A stretch of 64,000 nt of DNA, taken from assembly GCA_020698575.1 (NCBI GenBank), contig CM036241.1:36439855-36503854 (forward strand), read 5' to 3'. Below the pieces are notes generated by a model, which did no database searches, was not told the DNA's origin, and saw only the letters and a program-made list of their open reading frames with translations. Source of the DNA: Bostrychus sinensis. Lineage: Eukaryota > Chordata > Actinopteri > Gobiiformes > Eleotridae. This document shows, one piece after another, positions 25,701-44,469 of the stretch; within the stretch, counting starts at the first letter, position 1; every line of letters begins with the position of its first letter. The position numbers were made by a program, and so were the translations under genes.

Positions 25701-28700
25701 TTCAACCACCACATTTAGCTTTTTGATGTTTTCCCGATGTTGTTTCTCCACTTCTTCCTTTCCATCTAAAACCTGAATACACAGACAAAAGGTAACCAAA
25801 AGCATAAATAAATGCCATGTCATCTGTCACTTACACAGAATGGCATGCATGCATTATATAATTTGGGAGTTTTAAGTGCGTACTAAATCAAACCTGTTGC
25901 AGAAGCTTGAGCTCCTCTTCCATCTCTTTAATCTTCTTCTCTTGCTTTGTGATTCTGGTGTCACTTTCCTTTTCTTTAGCCCGTAATTTTTTTATGATGT
26001 TGCTGTGCTGCAGTTGCTGTTTTGACAACTTTTCACCTTACAGTTAAAGAGAAATGTATTGCAATTAGCTGGTTAGCTCCTAAAATAACTATACCATACC
26101 CTGTGTGTCAAACAAAATAATAAAATGTATAAAAAACTAACCCTCTTCCAGCAGACCCCTGATCTGCTCCTCCTTCTCTTTTATAATCTCCATTGTATTA
26201 GCAGAATTTAGTCTAGTAGAAAGCTCCTCTCTCAGGCCTTTTATCTCCTGTGGCATAGTAAAAACAGATTAAAAAATCACAGGACATTCTATTTACAAAA
26301 TGGCAACCCTGCCACTGTCATAAATTATTAATGTATTGCCCTTATGTGGTTTACAGCAAGAAATAAAGAAAACACCAGATCAATACAAATATTACCTTCT
26401 TGGCTATGTCTCTCTCTTTACACGCCAGTTGAGCCTTCCTCTCTGCATCTGCTATGCGCTGTGTGAACTCATCCTTTAAGGACTGGACAGTAGAGCTCTC
26501 CTCCTTCAGACTTATAACCTCACTGGATAATGAACATAAATGTAATTCAAAATTCTGATTCAAAACATTTATAACTTATGCAAGGGAAATTCTAGGTCGT
26601 TGCATTAAAGGACCATAGGCAATTCATTGCTGTGCACTTAGTCAATACAACTCTCTTATCAGTGTTGTCGATGTGCCACTTTGATCCAGGTGTGTGTGTA
26701 TGTGTGTGTATGTGTGTGTGTATGTGTGTGTGTGCGTGTGTGTTTGTCTGCCATATACTCACTCTTTGAGGTTGTCACACTCTTCCTCAAGCTTAGCCTT
26801 GTCTTTGCTGACAGCCAGCAGCTGAGACTCTCTCTTTTCAAGACGGCCGGTCAGCTCATCAATAACCTACAACACAACAAAAAGCACTGTTATCTAAAAG
26901 TAAGTTAGGATTACTACAGGTTTTTTTTAAGGGCCAATGCAACAGACAGAAATTTATATTGTTAACCATTCAGGTGCAGTTTCAACTAATATTCCACTAT
27001 GTGTATTAATAATAAGAGACTTTATTCACACTTAATGGACTGAATCTTTTTATCTTTTTGTGTGCTTTTTGGGTGTTTTAATAATGATAAGGACCATAAT
27101 CATGTGTCTGAAATAAAAATAAAAAGTAAAAAGTTAAAATAAAGGCTTCCAATACACTCGCAAAGACGTACAGTACACTACAAGGCTATGTTCAATGAAA
27201 ATTTGCCAAACAGTAATTATTACACCCTATGTTAATGTTTTTTGCGAGTTGTATAAGGCAGGGGTTCTGAAACTGGTAGGGGTACCACCTGTGGTACACA
27301 AGTTTCTTCGGGTAGTACAGAGTCCTGCTTGGTCCTGGTTTAGTTGATTAGTTTTGTTTAGTTCCTGGTTATGAGCTTGTTTGGTTTTGGTGTAGACCTG
27401 GTTTAGTCCAAAATTATTCCTGGTGTGGTCTTGGGTCTAGATTCTGACTAATATCCGGTTAAGTCCTGGCTTAGAACTGGTTTAGTGTAGGTTTAGCCCA
27501 GGTTTAGTCCCAATTTAGTCCTAGTTTAGTTCCTGTTTTGCCCTAATTTTGGAATGCTCATACTAGTAGATGCGGCAAGTGAAATACTTTTTGAGGTGGG
27601 CTTGATGTGAAAAGTTGGTTGCCTTATACCTCTGGTGTAAGACATTTAGTGTCACTAAAATCCAGGTCACTAATACCATACTTATGGTCAAACTTGACAA
27701 GACATTAGGGCTCAACAATTGATAATAATAACTGCAAATAAATCACAATAGTATAGGAAATATTTTTTAAATCACAGAAGCCTTAATTTTTTATTATGTT
27801 GCTGACTGGAGATCAGTTCTGTAGATCTGTAGAGGAAATTTTGTTTTTCATTATTATTATTCAGTAACACAAAACTTTGGAACTGTCAAGGCCTGAAAAT
27901 GCTTTATGGTCTGTCACTAAGGTATAGTCCTGTTTATGGTTAAATAAAAAATATTATTCCTATAAGCTCATGCAACATCTAATTTGTTATCAACAAGGCA
28001 TGCAATATGCATGGCATGCAAATGTAGAAACATTTGTTGATTAACCTATACTAATATTGTGTTAGTATTTAATATGTATTAATTGTGGTTATGAAATAAG
28101 AAGGAACATAACTGCATACCAAATTGGAATGGTTAAAGTAATTTCTATTTAATTTTTTTCCTCAGAAAAGTCAATCTGGCTGTTAAGTGATGTTGTAATA
28201 ATTCTATTTCCTGGTCCAAGCTTGTTCTTGCCTCATACACTATAATAGCACTTTAACTCATTTTATCATGCCCCAGGACTCTGTACAACGCTGTTATCTG
28301 AATGTCAAAAAATAATTAATTAAATAATTAGAAATTTATATATTTATTAAAATTAAATAATAAGTTAACCCTAGATTTACTCTAACCATGCTTTTTTAGA
28401 CAAAAGACATAAATGTAACTATCTAAGATACACAACTAGCCAAGTATGACTGCTGGTGATCTGGCATTGTAACTGTAATATCTGCACAAAAAGCAGTTAG
28501 ATGAAGCAGTGAAATAGGCTTTTTTTTTTTACTGGCTTTATAGCTATGTAAATCTTGTAATGTAGCTTATTGTAACTGACAAGTGCTAAAAGATGGCCCG
28601 GCTTTCCCTCTGTGTCACCGACTCATAAAACCATAATCACTCTCTCTATTACTTCTTTGGGCAGATTAAAATCCGCACACCATCCATTCTGACAGACCTG

Positions 28701-31700
28701 TGTCTCTACAGAAAGGATGACGCTGTAAATTTGCTAAATTTCCCAAAATTACACGAGAAAAGTTTAGGCGCGTCTCCTGTGGCAACGGGTTAGATTCCTC
28801 TGGTGTGAGGAGAGTATCACAATAACATAGCAGAGATCTGGAGTTTGCGTTTAATTCTTTAAAATAAAAAAATAAAAATACTGTGAATAAGCTATACATT
28901 TTGAAATAAAACAATAGCTCCTTAATATTATTCCTGATAGATTCTAGTTCTGGATAGATAAAGGATGTATTGACCAATCAGAGTGCTCCTGTCCTATGAA
29001 AGCGTGTGATTGGTTAAACTGTTCCTTCCCTTGCTCTAAAACAAAAACCCTTATAATACAACTCACAGGTGACCTCAGAGTCTCTTTTTTTTCCTCAGAT
29101 GACTTCTTTTATGCTGTACTACTAACAAAATAATTCTCTTTACCAAAATACAAGGAAAAAGAAATCAGGTAGTGCAGCTTTAAAACAAGCACACTACATT
29201 TATAATACCTTACTGCTTTGATAAGGAAACACCTGCACAGCATGCAGCGTGTGGCGCGCACCTGTGCCTCGGATGCACCCACAAATCTGAGACCCAAACT
29301 ACCAACCAACAATAAATTTAAAAGACTTCATCTTCACTATAATGAATCCACACAATCCCGATTATGCCCAAACGCCACAACAAATCTGCATTGGGACAAC
29401 ACACTAGCATTTACCCCAGTGGAAACATGGGCTATCCCTTTCACTCTCATATCTGAATAAAAACATTTTGCATTTCCCTGTAAAGCCAAGTTTGTACAGA
29501 GTCACCGCTGTCCTTAAGAGTGTCCTAAAGTTTGGTCTCAGTTATGACAGCTGATAATCCAAATCCAGTCCTCATTTGATGGCATGCGTTTATCGTAGAG
29601 TTTGCACGTGCTCCTCTTCACATCCAGCCGCTTTCATCGGTCCCACGATCATAACAGTCATTACACACGGCCGCAACATACGCTTATACAATATGCTATC
29701 AAAACTTATATCACGTGGTTTGTAATATAGGCACAAACTTGTACTGATAAGAGACGTGTAGTGAGCAGGAACTCCGAGCCACAGCTTGACAGACACAAGC
29801 TCTCTCTACAGCCAACTGTGTACAACGCGTCAATAACAAATAATAATAACTACATGTATGCAAGATATAATTTACTGTTAGTAGCATTACTGTAGCGGTG
29901 GCCTTCTTCAGCTTTTTGGCCGTAATTGGCCCGTATGGGGGGGATAGAGGCTTCGCAGTGTCTGTGGCAGTGACAGTAAGCAACATTAGCCTATATATAG
30001 GGCTATTTTTTTTTTTTTACATTTTTCATTTGAGTCATTTTAATTCATATAATTAAATTTTAAAGTACCATGTTTTAAATCCTAATGTGACCTTACTGGG
30101 GCTCATACTACCCTTATTAACAATTAATTACTTGCTAATGCACCTCATTATGATATGCAAAATGTTATGACTTTGACTGAAAAAATGGTTACATTCATAT
30201 ACACACACATATATATTATTTAGCGTGAAAAAGGTTTGGGCCCTTGATTTGTTTTTAATTCGCCAGGAGGTAAAGATAAAGATGCTAGTTCTGTTGTGTC
30301 TGTCTTTGGGGCTTGGAACTGCTCTACTTCTGTTACTGCCCTCTAGCTGAGATTCTGACATCAGATTCTATTCCTGTTGGAAACTGCTGACACCGTAATA
30401 AAATAATATGCAATAAAATATGCAATACCTTTTGAAGCTCCAGTATCTCACAGGTAGATGCACTTTTCATCTCGACTGTGATTGGTGGAATGGTCTCTTT
30501 TGGGGTTTCTTGGGAAAAAGATTCCACAAGTGTCCCATTAGCCTCAGACTCTTGATCAACCAACTCTTCGGGCTGTTCACAATTCACAGGGGTCGCACTG
30601 CGCCCACTCTCCTCCATCTCATCTATGGACTGCTCTGTCATGGTTTCAGGGAAAGCCTCTGCTTCATCCTCGTCCTGTGCTTCTGTGTTCTCAGCTACTC
30701 CATCTTCCTGTTTCTGGCATACAGGTGATGACGCAGCAGTTAGTGGAGCAGCAGTTACAGATGCCAGTGTCCGACTACCTGGGATCTCATCATCAGAGTT
30801 CACCTCACTGACACTTCGGCTGTCAAGGGACTGCACACTGAAAGAATCAATTCGCTCAAACGCATCTGAAGAAGACCCACAACTCTCGGTTAATTTTGGG
30901 TAGTCTTCTAGACGAGGAAAATCTCCACAAGTAGAGGCAGTGAGAAGCTGGAATGAACCCTGCATTAAATGAAGTCCAGCCTTTCCTTCAGCTGTCTCTT
31001 GTCGGGAGCTAGCTGAGCTCTCACTCAACACGCTCTCATGGTCCAAGACCTCAATGTCACTGGTAGTGGAAGTACCTGAGGAAAAAGCACTAACTGGTGG
31101 AGAAGGAGTGTCATTTTGACGGTCTTCTGTCTTTGGGTCCTTTTGCTCAAGCGCTACTTCCTTTGAGGGTGGGGGAGGATCAGAAGGAGTAGAGCTCTTA
31201 GATTCTGCAGTGACAGCTTTAGGTTCACAGGATTCATCAGTATTCTCTGTAACCTGAGTTTGAGGCTCTTCTGTTTTTGCAACATCTGTAAAGTCATTGT
31301 CCACTTGCACCTCACTTGTTTTGGTCACATCGCTGTCTGAGTTCAAGGGAAGAGTTGCACAAGGAGAAACGGGCGAAATGGGCTGCAGCAGGATAGTGTC
31401 TGGATACTGAGCTGGGTGTTCAGGCTCAGCTGGTTTATCTCCAGCAACTTCCAAACTTTCTTGAAGTGTATCATCATCAGCATTTCCTCCTGGCTTTTGA
31501 AGATTGGTGTCTGTTTCAATCTCAGAGTCTTTGTCTTTCTTGTCCTTCTCCTGAAGCCTCCTTTGGGACTTACTGGGGGGCACAGACACTACCTGGCTTT
31601 TAATGGTGAGACTTTGTACATCTCCAGGTGACAGGAAGGCACTGAAAAAGTTTTCCGATTCATCCACAACTGTTCGGGTGACAGGTGTAGTAATGGCCTC

Positions 31701-32025
31701 TGATGAAGGAGTTGGCTCAGTGGTCTTTTCCTCAGGAGGGGCTTCCCACTGGGTCAAACCCCATCCCCCGCTTAATGATAGCTTCTCAGGTAATGTCACA
31801 TCTGACAAAAAGAAAAAGCAATTACTAAACTGCACTGCACAATTACACAGTGTATTAGTCCATTAGCATTGTATAACATCATTACCTACCGTTATATGGC
31901 ATTACAGTTGTGTCACCCCATTGGCCCTCTTCTTTAATATCCAAAACTCGGTCAATGGATTTTTGGGCTGTTGTTAAAGCTTGTTTAGCAAAGGTCGAAA
32001 GGTGTGACGCGTTGAACCAACTCAT
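16796..32025 (-). CDS. tmf1: TATA element modulatory factor 1 (TMF/ARA160), complete
   Basis: Golgi coiled-coil protein that binds Rab6 and tethers vesicles; also described as a TATA-element and androgen-receptor cofactor. Exons: 31890-32025, 30429-31801, 26763-26866, 26396-26522, 26142-26247, 25894-26036, 25606-25772, 23629-23785, 23239-23331, 22420-22576, 21559-21751, 20771-20840, 20433-20525, 18544-18645, 17246-17404, 17020-17145, 16796-16936. Phases join without break to 1148 codons (human 1093). It starts MSWFNASHLSTFAKQAL. Exon 2 holds the conserved VVDESENFFSAFLSP, TPSPPVSAFSSGTSTTSDIE and ESGRSATPVNCEQPE. From about residue 504 the protein is nearly all coiled coil (for example KDEFTQRIADAERKAQLACK, VLDGKEEVEKQHRENIKKLN). 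The C-terminal TATA-binding-type coil (about 1008-1148) contains SSIIENLQSQLKLREGEIAQ. An AATAAA overlaps the stop codon (16795-16800). Introns host a tRNA and transposons; the coding part looks intact. Confidence 0.96.
17455..18410 (+). mobile_element. 3' relic of an L2-like LINE in tmf1 intron
   Basis: Broken reading frames on the plus strand give reverse transcriptase C-terminal pieces: SVLNADKTKAMVFS, LRVKLGFYYRNKSCFSLRAR, LPLLDYGDVLYMNA, ALRFVTGC. The 3' end has the fish LINE phrase AAAGAGATCTTGATCTCAAT and an AAATAAATAAATAA tail. It is antisense to tmf1, between exons 15 and 14. Several stops and frame changes make it dead. Confidence 0.8.
18973..20311. mobile_element. hAT-type non-autonomous element with 8-base target duplication
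   Basis: Ends TAGGGCTGGGCAATA (18973-18987) and TATCGCCCAGCCCTA (20297-20311) are inverted repeats with one change. They are flanked by identical 8-base duplications CCACAGAC at 18965-18972 and 20312-20319, the hAT signature. No transposase is present. A Rex3-like LINE has inserted inside it. Lies in the tmf1 intron between exons 14 and 13. Confidence 0.88.
19060..19717 (+). mobile_element. 5'-truncated Rex3/RTE-like LINE 3' end, nested in hAT element
   Basis: Codes, with a few frame breaks, for the C-terminal part of a fish LINE polymerase: EEFKYLGVLFTSEGRMECEI, RRIGAASAVMRSLYRSVVVK, then the +2 frame with LRDRVRSSVTQEELRVEPLL, RWLGHLFRMPPGRLPGEVFR and RGRPRTRWRDYVSRLAWERL. The 3' tail is (GATG)n, as in Rex3. 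Target duplications TATAGAATCGAA (19048-19059) and TATAGAATCAAA (19718-19729) flank it. The remaining part is 5' truncated, and the tail is short. Confidence 0.85.
21009..21015 (-). terminator. pol III T-run terminator of the tRNA-Arg gene
   Basis: Seven A on the plus strand, so seven T on the tRNA strand, starting five bases after the tRNA 3' end. Confidence 0.85.
21021..21093 (-). tRNA. tRNA-Arg (ACG)
   Basis: On the minus strand a 73-base tRNA starts GGGCCAGTGGCGCAATGGAT. Acceptor stem GGGCCAG pairs with CTGGCTC plus discriminator G. The anticodon loop CTACGGA gives ACG. A box TGGCGCAATGGA and B box GGTTCGACTCC are intact; one T-stem pair is a T-G wobble (CTAGG/CCTGG). A run of seven T on its strand (21009-21015) five bases downstream is a pol III terminator. 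It lies in the tmf1 intron between exons 12 and 11, same strand. It looks functional. Confidence 0.95.
22790..23222. repeat. probable interspersed repeat in tmf1 intron
   Basis: Starts near GGGTGAGTTCACACTTG and ends near AATCAGCACAGGGGTGAAAG. The internal text (GTTCACATTGAGCTC, GTAGGGGGCAGCACG) resembles fish dispersed elements. No firm ends or target duplication, so class is unknown. A second stretch of unclear repeat-like sequence is at about 21830-22390. Confidence 0.35.
23840..25573. mobile_element. MITE with AAAGGTCCC ends, split by a hAT insertion
   Basis: Starts AAAGGTCCCATATTATGC and ends ACAGGGGACCTTT. The first 160 and last 390 bases match the copy at 4909-5418. The middle is displaced by the element at 24000-25173: the sequence resumes exactly at GATTAGGTGCCTGTC. 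Lies in the tmf1 intron between exons 8 and 7. Confidence 0.85.
24000..25173. mobile_element. hAT non-autonomous element, 8-base target duplication, nested
   Basis: Ends CACGTGTCAAACTCAA and TTGAGTTTGACACCCCTG are inverted repeats (left end short by two bases). Identical target duplications ACTTAGGT lie at 23992-23999 and 25174-25181. Next to both ends are the GGCCCGCGGGCCAAAT / TCGGCCCACGAC phrases typical of this widespread vertebrate hAT group. About 1.17 kb, no transposase frame. Confidence 0.9.
26690..26745. repeat. (TG)n microsatellite
   Basis: TG-rich run with TA interruptions, only about 15 bases past the donor of tmf1 exon 3 (donor at 26762). Length variation could touch splicing. 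Confidence 0.9.
27260..27565 (-). repeat. degenerate tandem repeat of CCTGGTTTAGT units
   Basis: Units such as CCTGGTTTAGTCC, TCCTAGTTTAGTTCC repeat through the first large tmf1 intron. They are the reverse complement of the array at 5825-6075. The intron remainder, 27.6-30.4 kb, shows no gene and no repeat I can name. Confidence 0.7.
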
Positions 32026-33243
32026 TCTAAATAATATCAAAGGTATCTACGATCAAACTGTCATCCGAGTGTTTGCACCATTACCATAAAACTTAAAAGC
32101 AACGTATCCGCCGATTTGACTGTATCTGATCTAAGTTAATGGTACGACAGCACTGATAAGTCCAAATGTTGTTCCAGGAAATGTCTGTCAGTGACTCTAG
32201 CAAAACACTGTGTACATAAACATCGAGCCCATGTACAGTGTCAGCTCGCTGTGGCCAGCTGATGTCTACGACCGTTTAATAACAACACTCACTTCGCCTA
32301 TATCCACGACGACACCTGACACCACACCTGAAAAGAAAACTACATTCATTAACACAAGAGCATTTTCTTCTCGACGCCTTTCTAGGCCGTCATCGTTTGT
32401 TTTGGTCGCTCTCAACTTGTAGCCCTGTTAGCGTTAGCCTGGGGAATGCTACTTCCGGTCCACGTAGCATAATTTCGTCATTGCCTGATCACGTGTCCTC
32501 AAACGCAGGTAAGAGGGAAATATTTTTTCTGACTTTGAATGCGATGATGATAGCGATATTGAATATATAAGTAATTGGTAGATTTTGTTGGTATATTTCA
32601 TATTCATTAATTTAAAACAAGTTGGGCTTTTACAAATGTTTATGTGTCAAGTAAAGGTTATTAATAGCTTGGAATATAGGCTATAAACAATAAGAAAAGC
32701 AACAAAATTATTAATATTTACTAGAAATTGTGTAAAGAGGCGTAAGTGCTTCAGTATCTCTTTAAAATGTATTTGTACTTTACAGGCTGTATAATAATTG
32801 TGTTTATTGTTTTTGTTTTTTTCTTAATCAAAATGCAAGTTTGCTCTTTTTTATGTGTACGTGCATACTTTTTCTAATTTGTGTGTATGTACCTGTGCTT
32901 ATGGTATATTGTTTAAATTTGCAATGTAAAGAATTCTATATTAACAAAGTATATATGACCTAAAAAATTAATAAATGAAAAAATAATTGTATGCTGTCTT
33001 TATATTTGTAGTGCTGAATAATACATTTGCATTTTTATGATATAGCAAACTGTGACATGTTTACAGAGCACTTTTTTGCTCTTTGATAAATTTAATGTAT
33101 ACGTTATCATGTTTAATGAACGCAAGTAGTCATTTGCATATGTGATTGTTTGTGGCCCAAATTTTAATAATGCTGAAAAACAAGATTATCAGTGTGCAAA
33201 AATATATTTACATTGACTCCAAAAAATGTTTTTTAAGAACATG
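32026..33243. other. tmf1 5' flank / intergenic to uba3
   Basis: Between the tmf1 start codon and the uba3 polyadenylation signal. The first 450 bases are GC-richer and presumably hold the tmf1 promoter and 5' UTR; no TATA box stands out. The rest is AT-rich with nothing recognisable. Confidence 0.5.
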
Positions 33244-33249
33244 TTTATT
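33244..33249 (-). terminator. polyadenylation signal of uba3
   Basis: AATAAA on the minus strand, about 250 bases past the uba3 stop codon. Confidence 0.6.
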
Positions 33250-33494
33250 ATACAGTATGTATTCATACTGTGTCAGCAGGCAACTTAAATAAGCTCCACT
33301 GTAATAAATAATCAAATGATGTAAACTAAAACACTTTTTACACAAATTATTTATAATAATTATAGTAATAAAACAGACAGTGCTTAACATTTAAACAATA
33401 ACTAACACAAAGTCAGTGAGAAAACTGTTCAAGTTGGAGGCAGTTCAAGTACTGGCCAAGAATCATCATAGCTGTTGTGAGGGTGTATTTGTTC

Positions 33495-39184
<5,690 letters not shown>

Positions 39185-41001
39185 GTTTGATTACTGACGC
39201 TGATGTATTTACGGAGGGTTCATGGCGGTAGTAAATTACAAACTACAGCTCTAACCATGGACTTGGCATTGGTAGCTCGGTAAATCTTTAATGACCAAAT
39301 GTGTAGACTTAAATTTATTTAACGATATTCTGCTGAAAAGATAGCTGAACTTTTTTTTATGCAGCCAAAAAATAGAAAAGGAAGGAAAAGGCGTAGGCAA
39401 TAAATATTATTAAGACTTTTCAGAGATTTTTTAAAGCCCTGAATGCAGCATTTTGTGACGACTAAAATGCACGTACACAAAAAATCCTTTAGGTGGCAGC
39501 ATTTGTCTACATGTAGACATTTTACTAAGCTACAGAGTATTTTAAGACCTCTACGACAGGTGTCAACCATACAATAAACGCCAACAACATGCTCCAACTA
39601 ATTGGCGTGAAACACAAACGTAAATATAGCACCAACAAGGTCGCATAGGCAACAAAGCTGTAACTTAACATAAAAAAGTAGAAACCACAGTAAATCGAGA
39701 TTGACATAGGGCTAGACTGACCACCTGTCCCCCTTTTGGTTGTACTGCACAACCATTTAGGCATCTGTCCCTCTGTCCCACTTATTAACATAATGTCCCT
39801 CTTTTTCATTGGTGCCCAGTAGATCTTGTAAAAAGTATGATTCTAGTTAAGAACAACAAGGTAAGGTCACTATTCCCGGTGTCAAATGTGGAATAAATAT
39901 TTCAAGGCATCCTGTCTCTCAGAGTTGAATATATGGTTGGTGTGTTGCTGTCCCAGTGTTTCAGGAAAAGTCAATGGGACTGTTAGCTGCTGGAATTCAT
40001 TTTTATAAACCGATTTATTAAAGACATTCTTTTACAAAATGTGTGTTTTTGGTGAGAAAACAAACAACACATCAGACGATTTATAGGCCCTAAACTGTAG
40101 CAGCTGTATCTTTATATAAATTAGGTTAAATATGTTCGCAAAACTTTTATTTCTCTAATCCTTGCCACTTTGCCCCACCAAATTGCACAACTTGTCCCAC
40201 TTTCAACACTTTTTGAGGTGGTCACCCCACATAGGCCTATATATTATAATTTACTGATAATTAACCTAATCATAACACAATTCTACTCCATATATCTTGA
40301 AAATCCTTTTACCATTTTAACCTTAAACTGTTATTATGAATCCCATTTTATAAAAAGCAGTTGCAACATGACTTCTGGAAAAAGTTTCCTCAATTATGTA
40401 TGGTTCAGGATTTGTTTTTTGGGGAGCACATGTTTTAGCTACACAATTTTTTTAATCTGCATACATCTCCGAGTATGTTTACAGGTTTGGTTATATTGGA
40501 CACACATTTCACCAAATGGTAGATAGAGATCATCATTGGGAAGATCCCCCAAAGTATTCACACCTTCTTTCACCCAATCTTTCCATACGACGACTTATTT
40601 CCTTTACATGTCTCGGGGTTGTTACAGATTGATGAATATTTTTGTAAATAAGGAGAGTTAATGTTACAAATTGATATGGATACATAGGCTATACCAGGTA
40701 TATATGTATCTGCTTAAAGATAAGTTTGTATCAAGAAGTCCCCTAATAGAAATTCATGCATATTTTTCAAATAAATCATGCTATAAAGTATTAAATTCAC
40801 ATTTTTGGGCCTTGTTTCCCTTTGTAGCAGCAAACTGCAGCAGAGTGCTCAATTCTCAGATGAGACACCACAGGAGCAGCAGCAGGAGATACCTAGTGAT
40901 TCTTACAAACTTTAGCTGTAATTTCCCCAGTTTTAATGTGCCCCTAGCCTGAAGAAGGTTGTAATAAAACATAAACATTTGTTTTTCCAACAAATACTGT
41001 T
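39185..41001. other. intergenic region between uba3 and the NLR gene
   Basis: The uba3 promoter should lie just right of 39185. Beyond it I see AT-rich sequence with no convincing exon and no nameable repeat. Synteny with mammals ends here. Confidence 0.4.
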
Positions 41002-41007
41002 TTTATT
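41002..41007 (-). terminator. polyadenylation signal of the NLR gene
   Basis: AATAAA on the minus strand, about 300 bases past the end of the B30.2 reading frame. Confidence 0.5.
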
Positions 41008-44000
41008 GGAAATATTTTTAGTTCAAGCTTTTAATACATTCTTTAATGTGTTGCTTTCAATACAAACACACGTTGAATCTAAACAAAGATATACTTAGAA
41101 ATCATGCAGAAAAGGGGCAGAGTAATGTTCTGCAAACATCTGAGAACAGTGCAGTGAGATACTAACAAACATGGTGGAAGTGAGGGTGCCATGGTCCAAC
41201 GCATGGTCCTTCATATTATACCCTAACCCTGCTAACGCCACATGTGAGTGCTTTTGACACTGAAACCCCCACAGTGTCAGCCCTGGCTTAGTTCTTGATT
41301 GAATCATCAAGAGGTGCTCCTTAATTCACTAGAGACACCGAGGAACCACGCCACAGACCAAATCCAGGGAACACAGGACTCCTTAAATGTGGACTTGAAG
41401 GTGTGGAGGTGTTGCAGTTTACCACCAGAGATCTCATAGTAGGACAGACATCCAGCTTCAAAGTCCAAGTACACAGCTACTTGACCAGAGGACTGAGAGG
41501 ATGACTGGGAATAAGGCACATCTGTTGCTACTTTTATCCCATTGTGAAAGAATGAGTACTGTCCATCACAGATCCTGAGACTCCACGACCACTCATTAGA
41601 TCCAAATATCCAGTCCCCTTGATCTTCCTTTTTACGGATGATTTTGTAACTCACTGCTATATAAACCTGCCTACCGCTCCAGCCCACCTCCCAGTAACAG
41701 CGCCCAGTCAGACCAGTGGAACACAGGACCTAAGGACAAGAGTCAAATCTGTCCTGATGATCAGAATATGTTTTCTCATGCTTCTCATGTCTCACTTTCT
41801 GTGAGTTTAACAGGTGAAGTTCTCTGTAGGCCGTGTTGGAATCCAGGGTAAGTTTGCACAAATCTGAGGGGCACAAACACAAAAAATAATAATAATAATA
41901 GGCAGTAAAAATGCAGTAAAAAATCTAATAAAAATACTTACACTTCCTCAGACCTGGGACCATCCATTGTTCTCCAGCTGGCTCCAGTCTGAAACACACA
42001 TGTTCAGTTTACTGTAGACCAGACCAGAGACCAAGACCTGGACCACACCATGGACAAACCTGGGGTAGACCCACTAAACTAGGAACAACACCTGAGAGTG
42101 TCCAGGGAGCGGTGAAGGGTAGAGGGTTCCTCACCTGATAATGTCCAGGGAGCAATGGGGGTCGTCCTGTAGAGCGGCCAAGAGCTCTGCTGAGGGTCCT
42201 GGATGGTTGTAGCTCAAGTCTAACATTCTCAGATGGGAGGGGGTAGAGCTCAGAGTTGATGCCAGAGAAGCCCCGCCCCTCTCTGAGACCAGACATCCTG
42301 AGAGCCTAAACACACACACCATTACCCACTAATGTGGGCCACAATCTAGACAAGAGTCCATCGTGGGACCGGTCTCACCTGAGGGTCTCCAGTCTGCAGG
42401 GGGTGCTCTTCAGTCCAGAACACAGCAGCTCCACTCCTGAGTCCTGGAGGTTGTTGTTACTGAGATCCAGGTGTGTCAGACTGGAGGAGCTGAGGACTGA
42501 GGACAGAGGACCACAGCTGCTCTGGGACAGGTTACAGCAGGATAGACTGAAGAGAGAACATGTTGGTGTTAATGACTGACTCTATCTGACACTGCACAAG
42601 TCCCCTCTTTACACAGGGCAGACAGAGGAACACCTGCAGCAGGTGAAGCTTACACTGTAGAATATGATGTCAAAATCTCAGATGGAGGCAGGAGCCAGTA
42701 TTACTCTGAGTGAGGCAATATTTTTTGGACACAAAACCAAATAAAAATGTTGAACTTGATTATTGTTTCTTAGCAACAGGGCCCACTAACTCAGTATATA
42801 GTGACTTATGGTGACTTGCTGCTGTCTACTGGGTGTGGGTCACGCCTGGGTGTTGTGATTGAATAATAATATCACAACGTTGTGAGGCTATATTAAATCA
42901 ATTTGTTGTCCTTAGTTAACTCGTTATGACAGAGAAGACAGTGAATTGTATGCCAGCTTTTATGTCAATAGGCTCAGTAATAGCAGGGAAATTAGTTATA
43001 AACTATACCAAAAGCTCTGAATTTAGAAACTTGAGCAGCTAATTCTAACATAGAATTTAAGCCTGACCTCCATCTGAAACTCACTATAGACCCTTCCAGG
43101 AGTGGCGTTATTTGAAAAGTTGCACACGCAGCCTGGTACCAAGATTCTAGCCCATTCATTCTGTGAGGTAGCAAAATAAAAATATGAATTTAGATATTTT
43201 TGGGAAGCAGGAACAAATGTTTGTTGTTTTTATATTTATTAAAAATTACTCAGTAATTAAGTAGGCCTAGGATTTGCGGTGATTGATGAATTAAATCTGA
43301 GCATACAATGTCAAACTATTTTGGTCCAACACACTTCTTTTACTACTTGTCCTGCTTAACATTGAAATTAAGAAATTTAAATTTCGTAGCATTTAGCTTA
43401 TATGCTAAATATAAATGCTAATTGCTACGTTAAATAAAACGGCTAAATGTTGACACACTCTCTAATATTTTCTAACCAGGCTCTGATATTACTCACATGG
43501 AGTTAGGGTTAGGTCAAGTAGATGTCAGTTGGCAAACCTGTCTTGATTATTCTTAATTTGCGATGTTTGGTGGCTAGCGCTAAATTCTCCATTAAAAATA
43601 TATTATCGTCACACAATTAAACTACTAAACAAACCATTAAAATAAATAGTCAGGTTATATTACATGTAAGATTTTTAATATTACATCATTTGCTTGGATG
43701 TCTGTTCCATCACCTGTTAATCTGGACCAAGGAAGGATATTTCCCCTGGATTTCTATGAAGTGGCTTTGCATGAAGTGGCTTCCAAGGAAAAAGCAAGGC
43801 ACTTTGGCTTTAAGAAACAAAGGGGCTGTTCTGAGACTCACCTGAGGGTCTCCAGTCTGCAGGGGGTGCTCTTCAGTCCAGAACACAGCAGCTCCACTCC
43901 TGAGTCCTGGAGGTTGTTGTTACTGAGATCCAGGTGTGTCAGACTGGAGGAGCTGAGGACTGAGGACAGAGGACCACAGCTGCTCTGGGACAGGTTACAG

Positions 44001-44469
44001 CTGATCAAACTTGAGAGATCAAAATTTCAGACAAGATACAAATGTCAAATACAAGTGTTAGTAGAACAAGGTAACTTTAATGACAAGCATGTCTTAGAAA
44101 CATAACCTCAGGAGTGTGCTGCCATTTTTGCAGTCAGTTTGAGAAGTGGCTTTACTTGGAACCTGAGCAAACAATAATCTCACCTTAGAGTCTCCAGTCT
44201 GCAGGGGGCGCTCTTCAGTCCAGAACACAGCAGCTCCAATCCTGAGTCCTGGAGGTGGTTGTTACTGAGATCCAGGTGTGTCAGACTGGAGGAGCTGAGG
44301 ACTGAGGACATAGGACCACAGCTGCTCTGGGACAGGTTACAGCAGGACAGACTGAAGAACATGGTTAAAATAGACATAAACATACATATGTTTACACACA
44401 CAACTAAAATGGCAGGTTTGGTTGCAGAACTTTGTATATACAGTATTTAAATTAGCTACACCTTTCTTA

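Noticed and set aside
30420..30903. Plus-strand open frames opposite tmf1 exon 2
   Set aside because: Antisense shadows of a well-matched conserved exon.
40170..40952. Possible plus-strand gene right of uba3
   Set aside because: AT-rich frames without recognisable domains or consistent splice sites.
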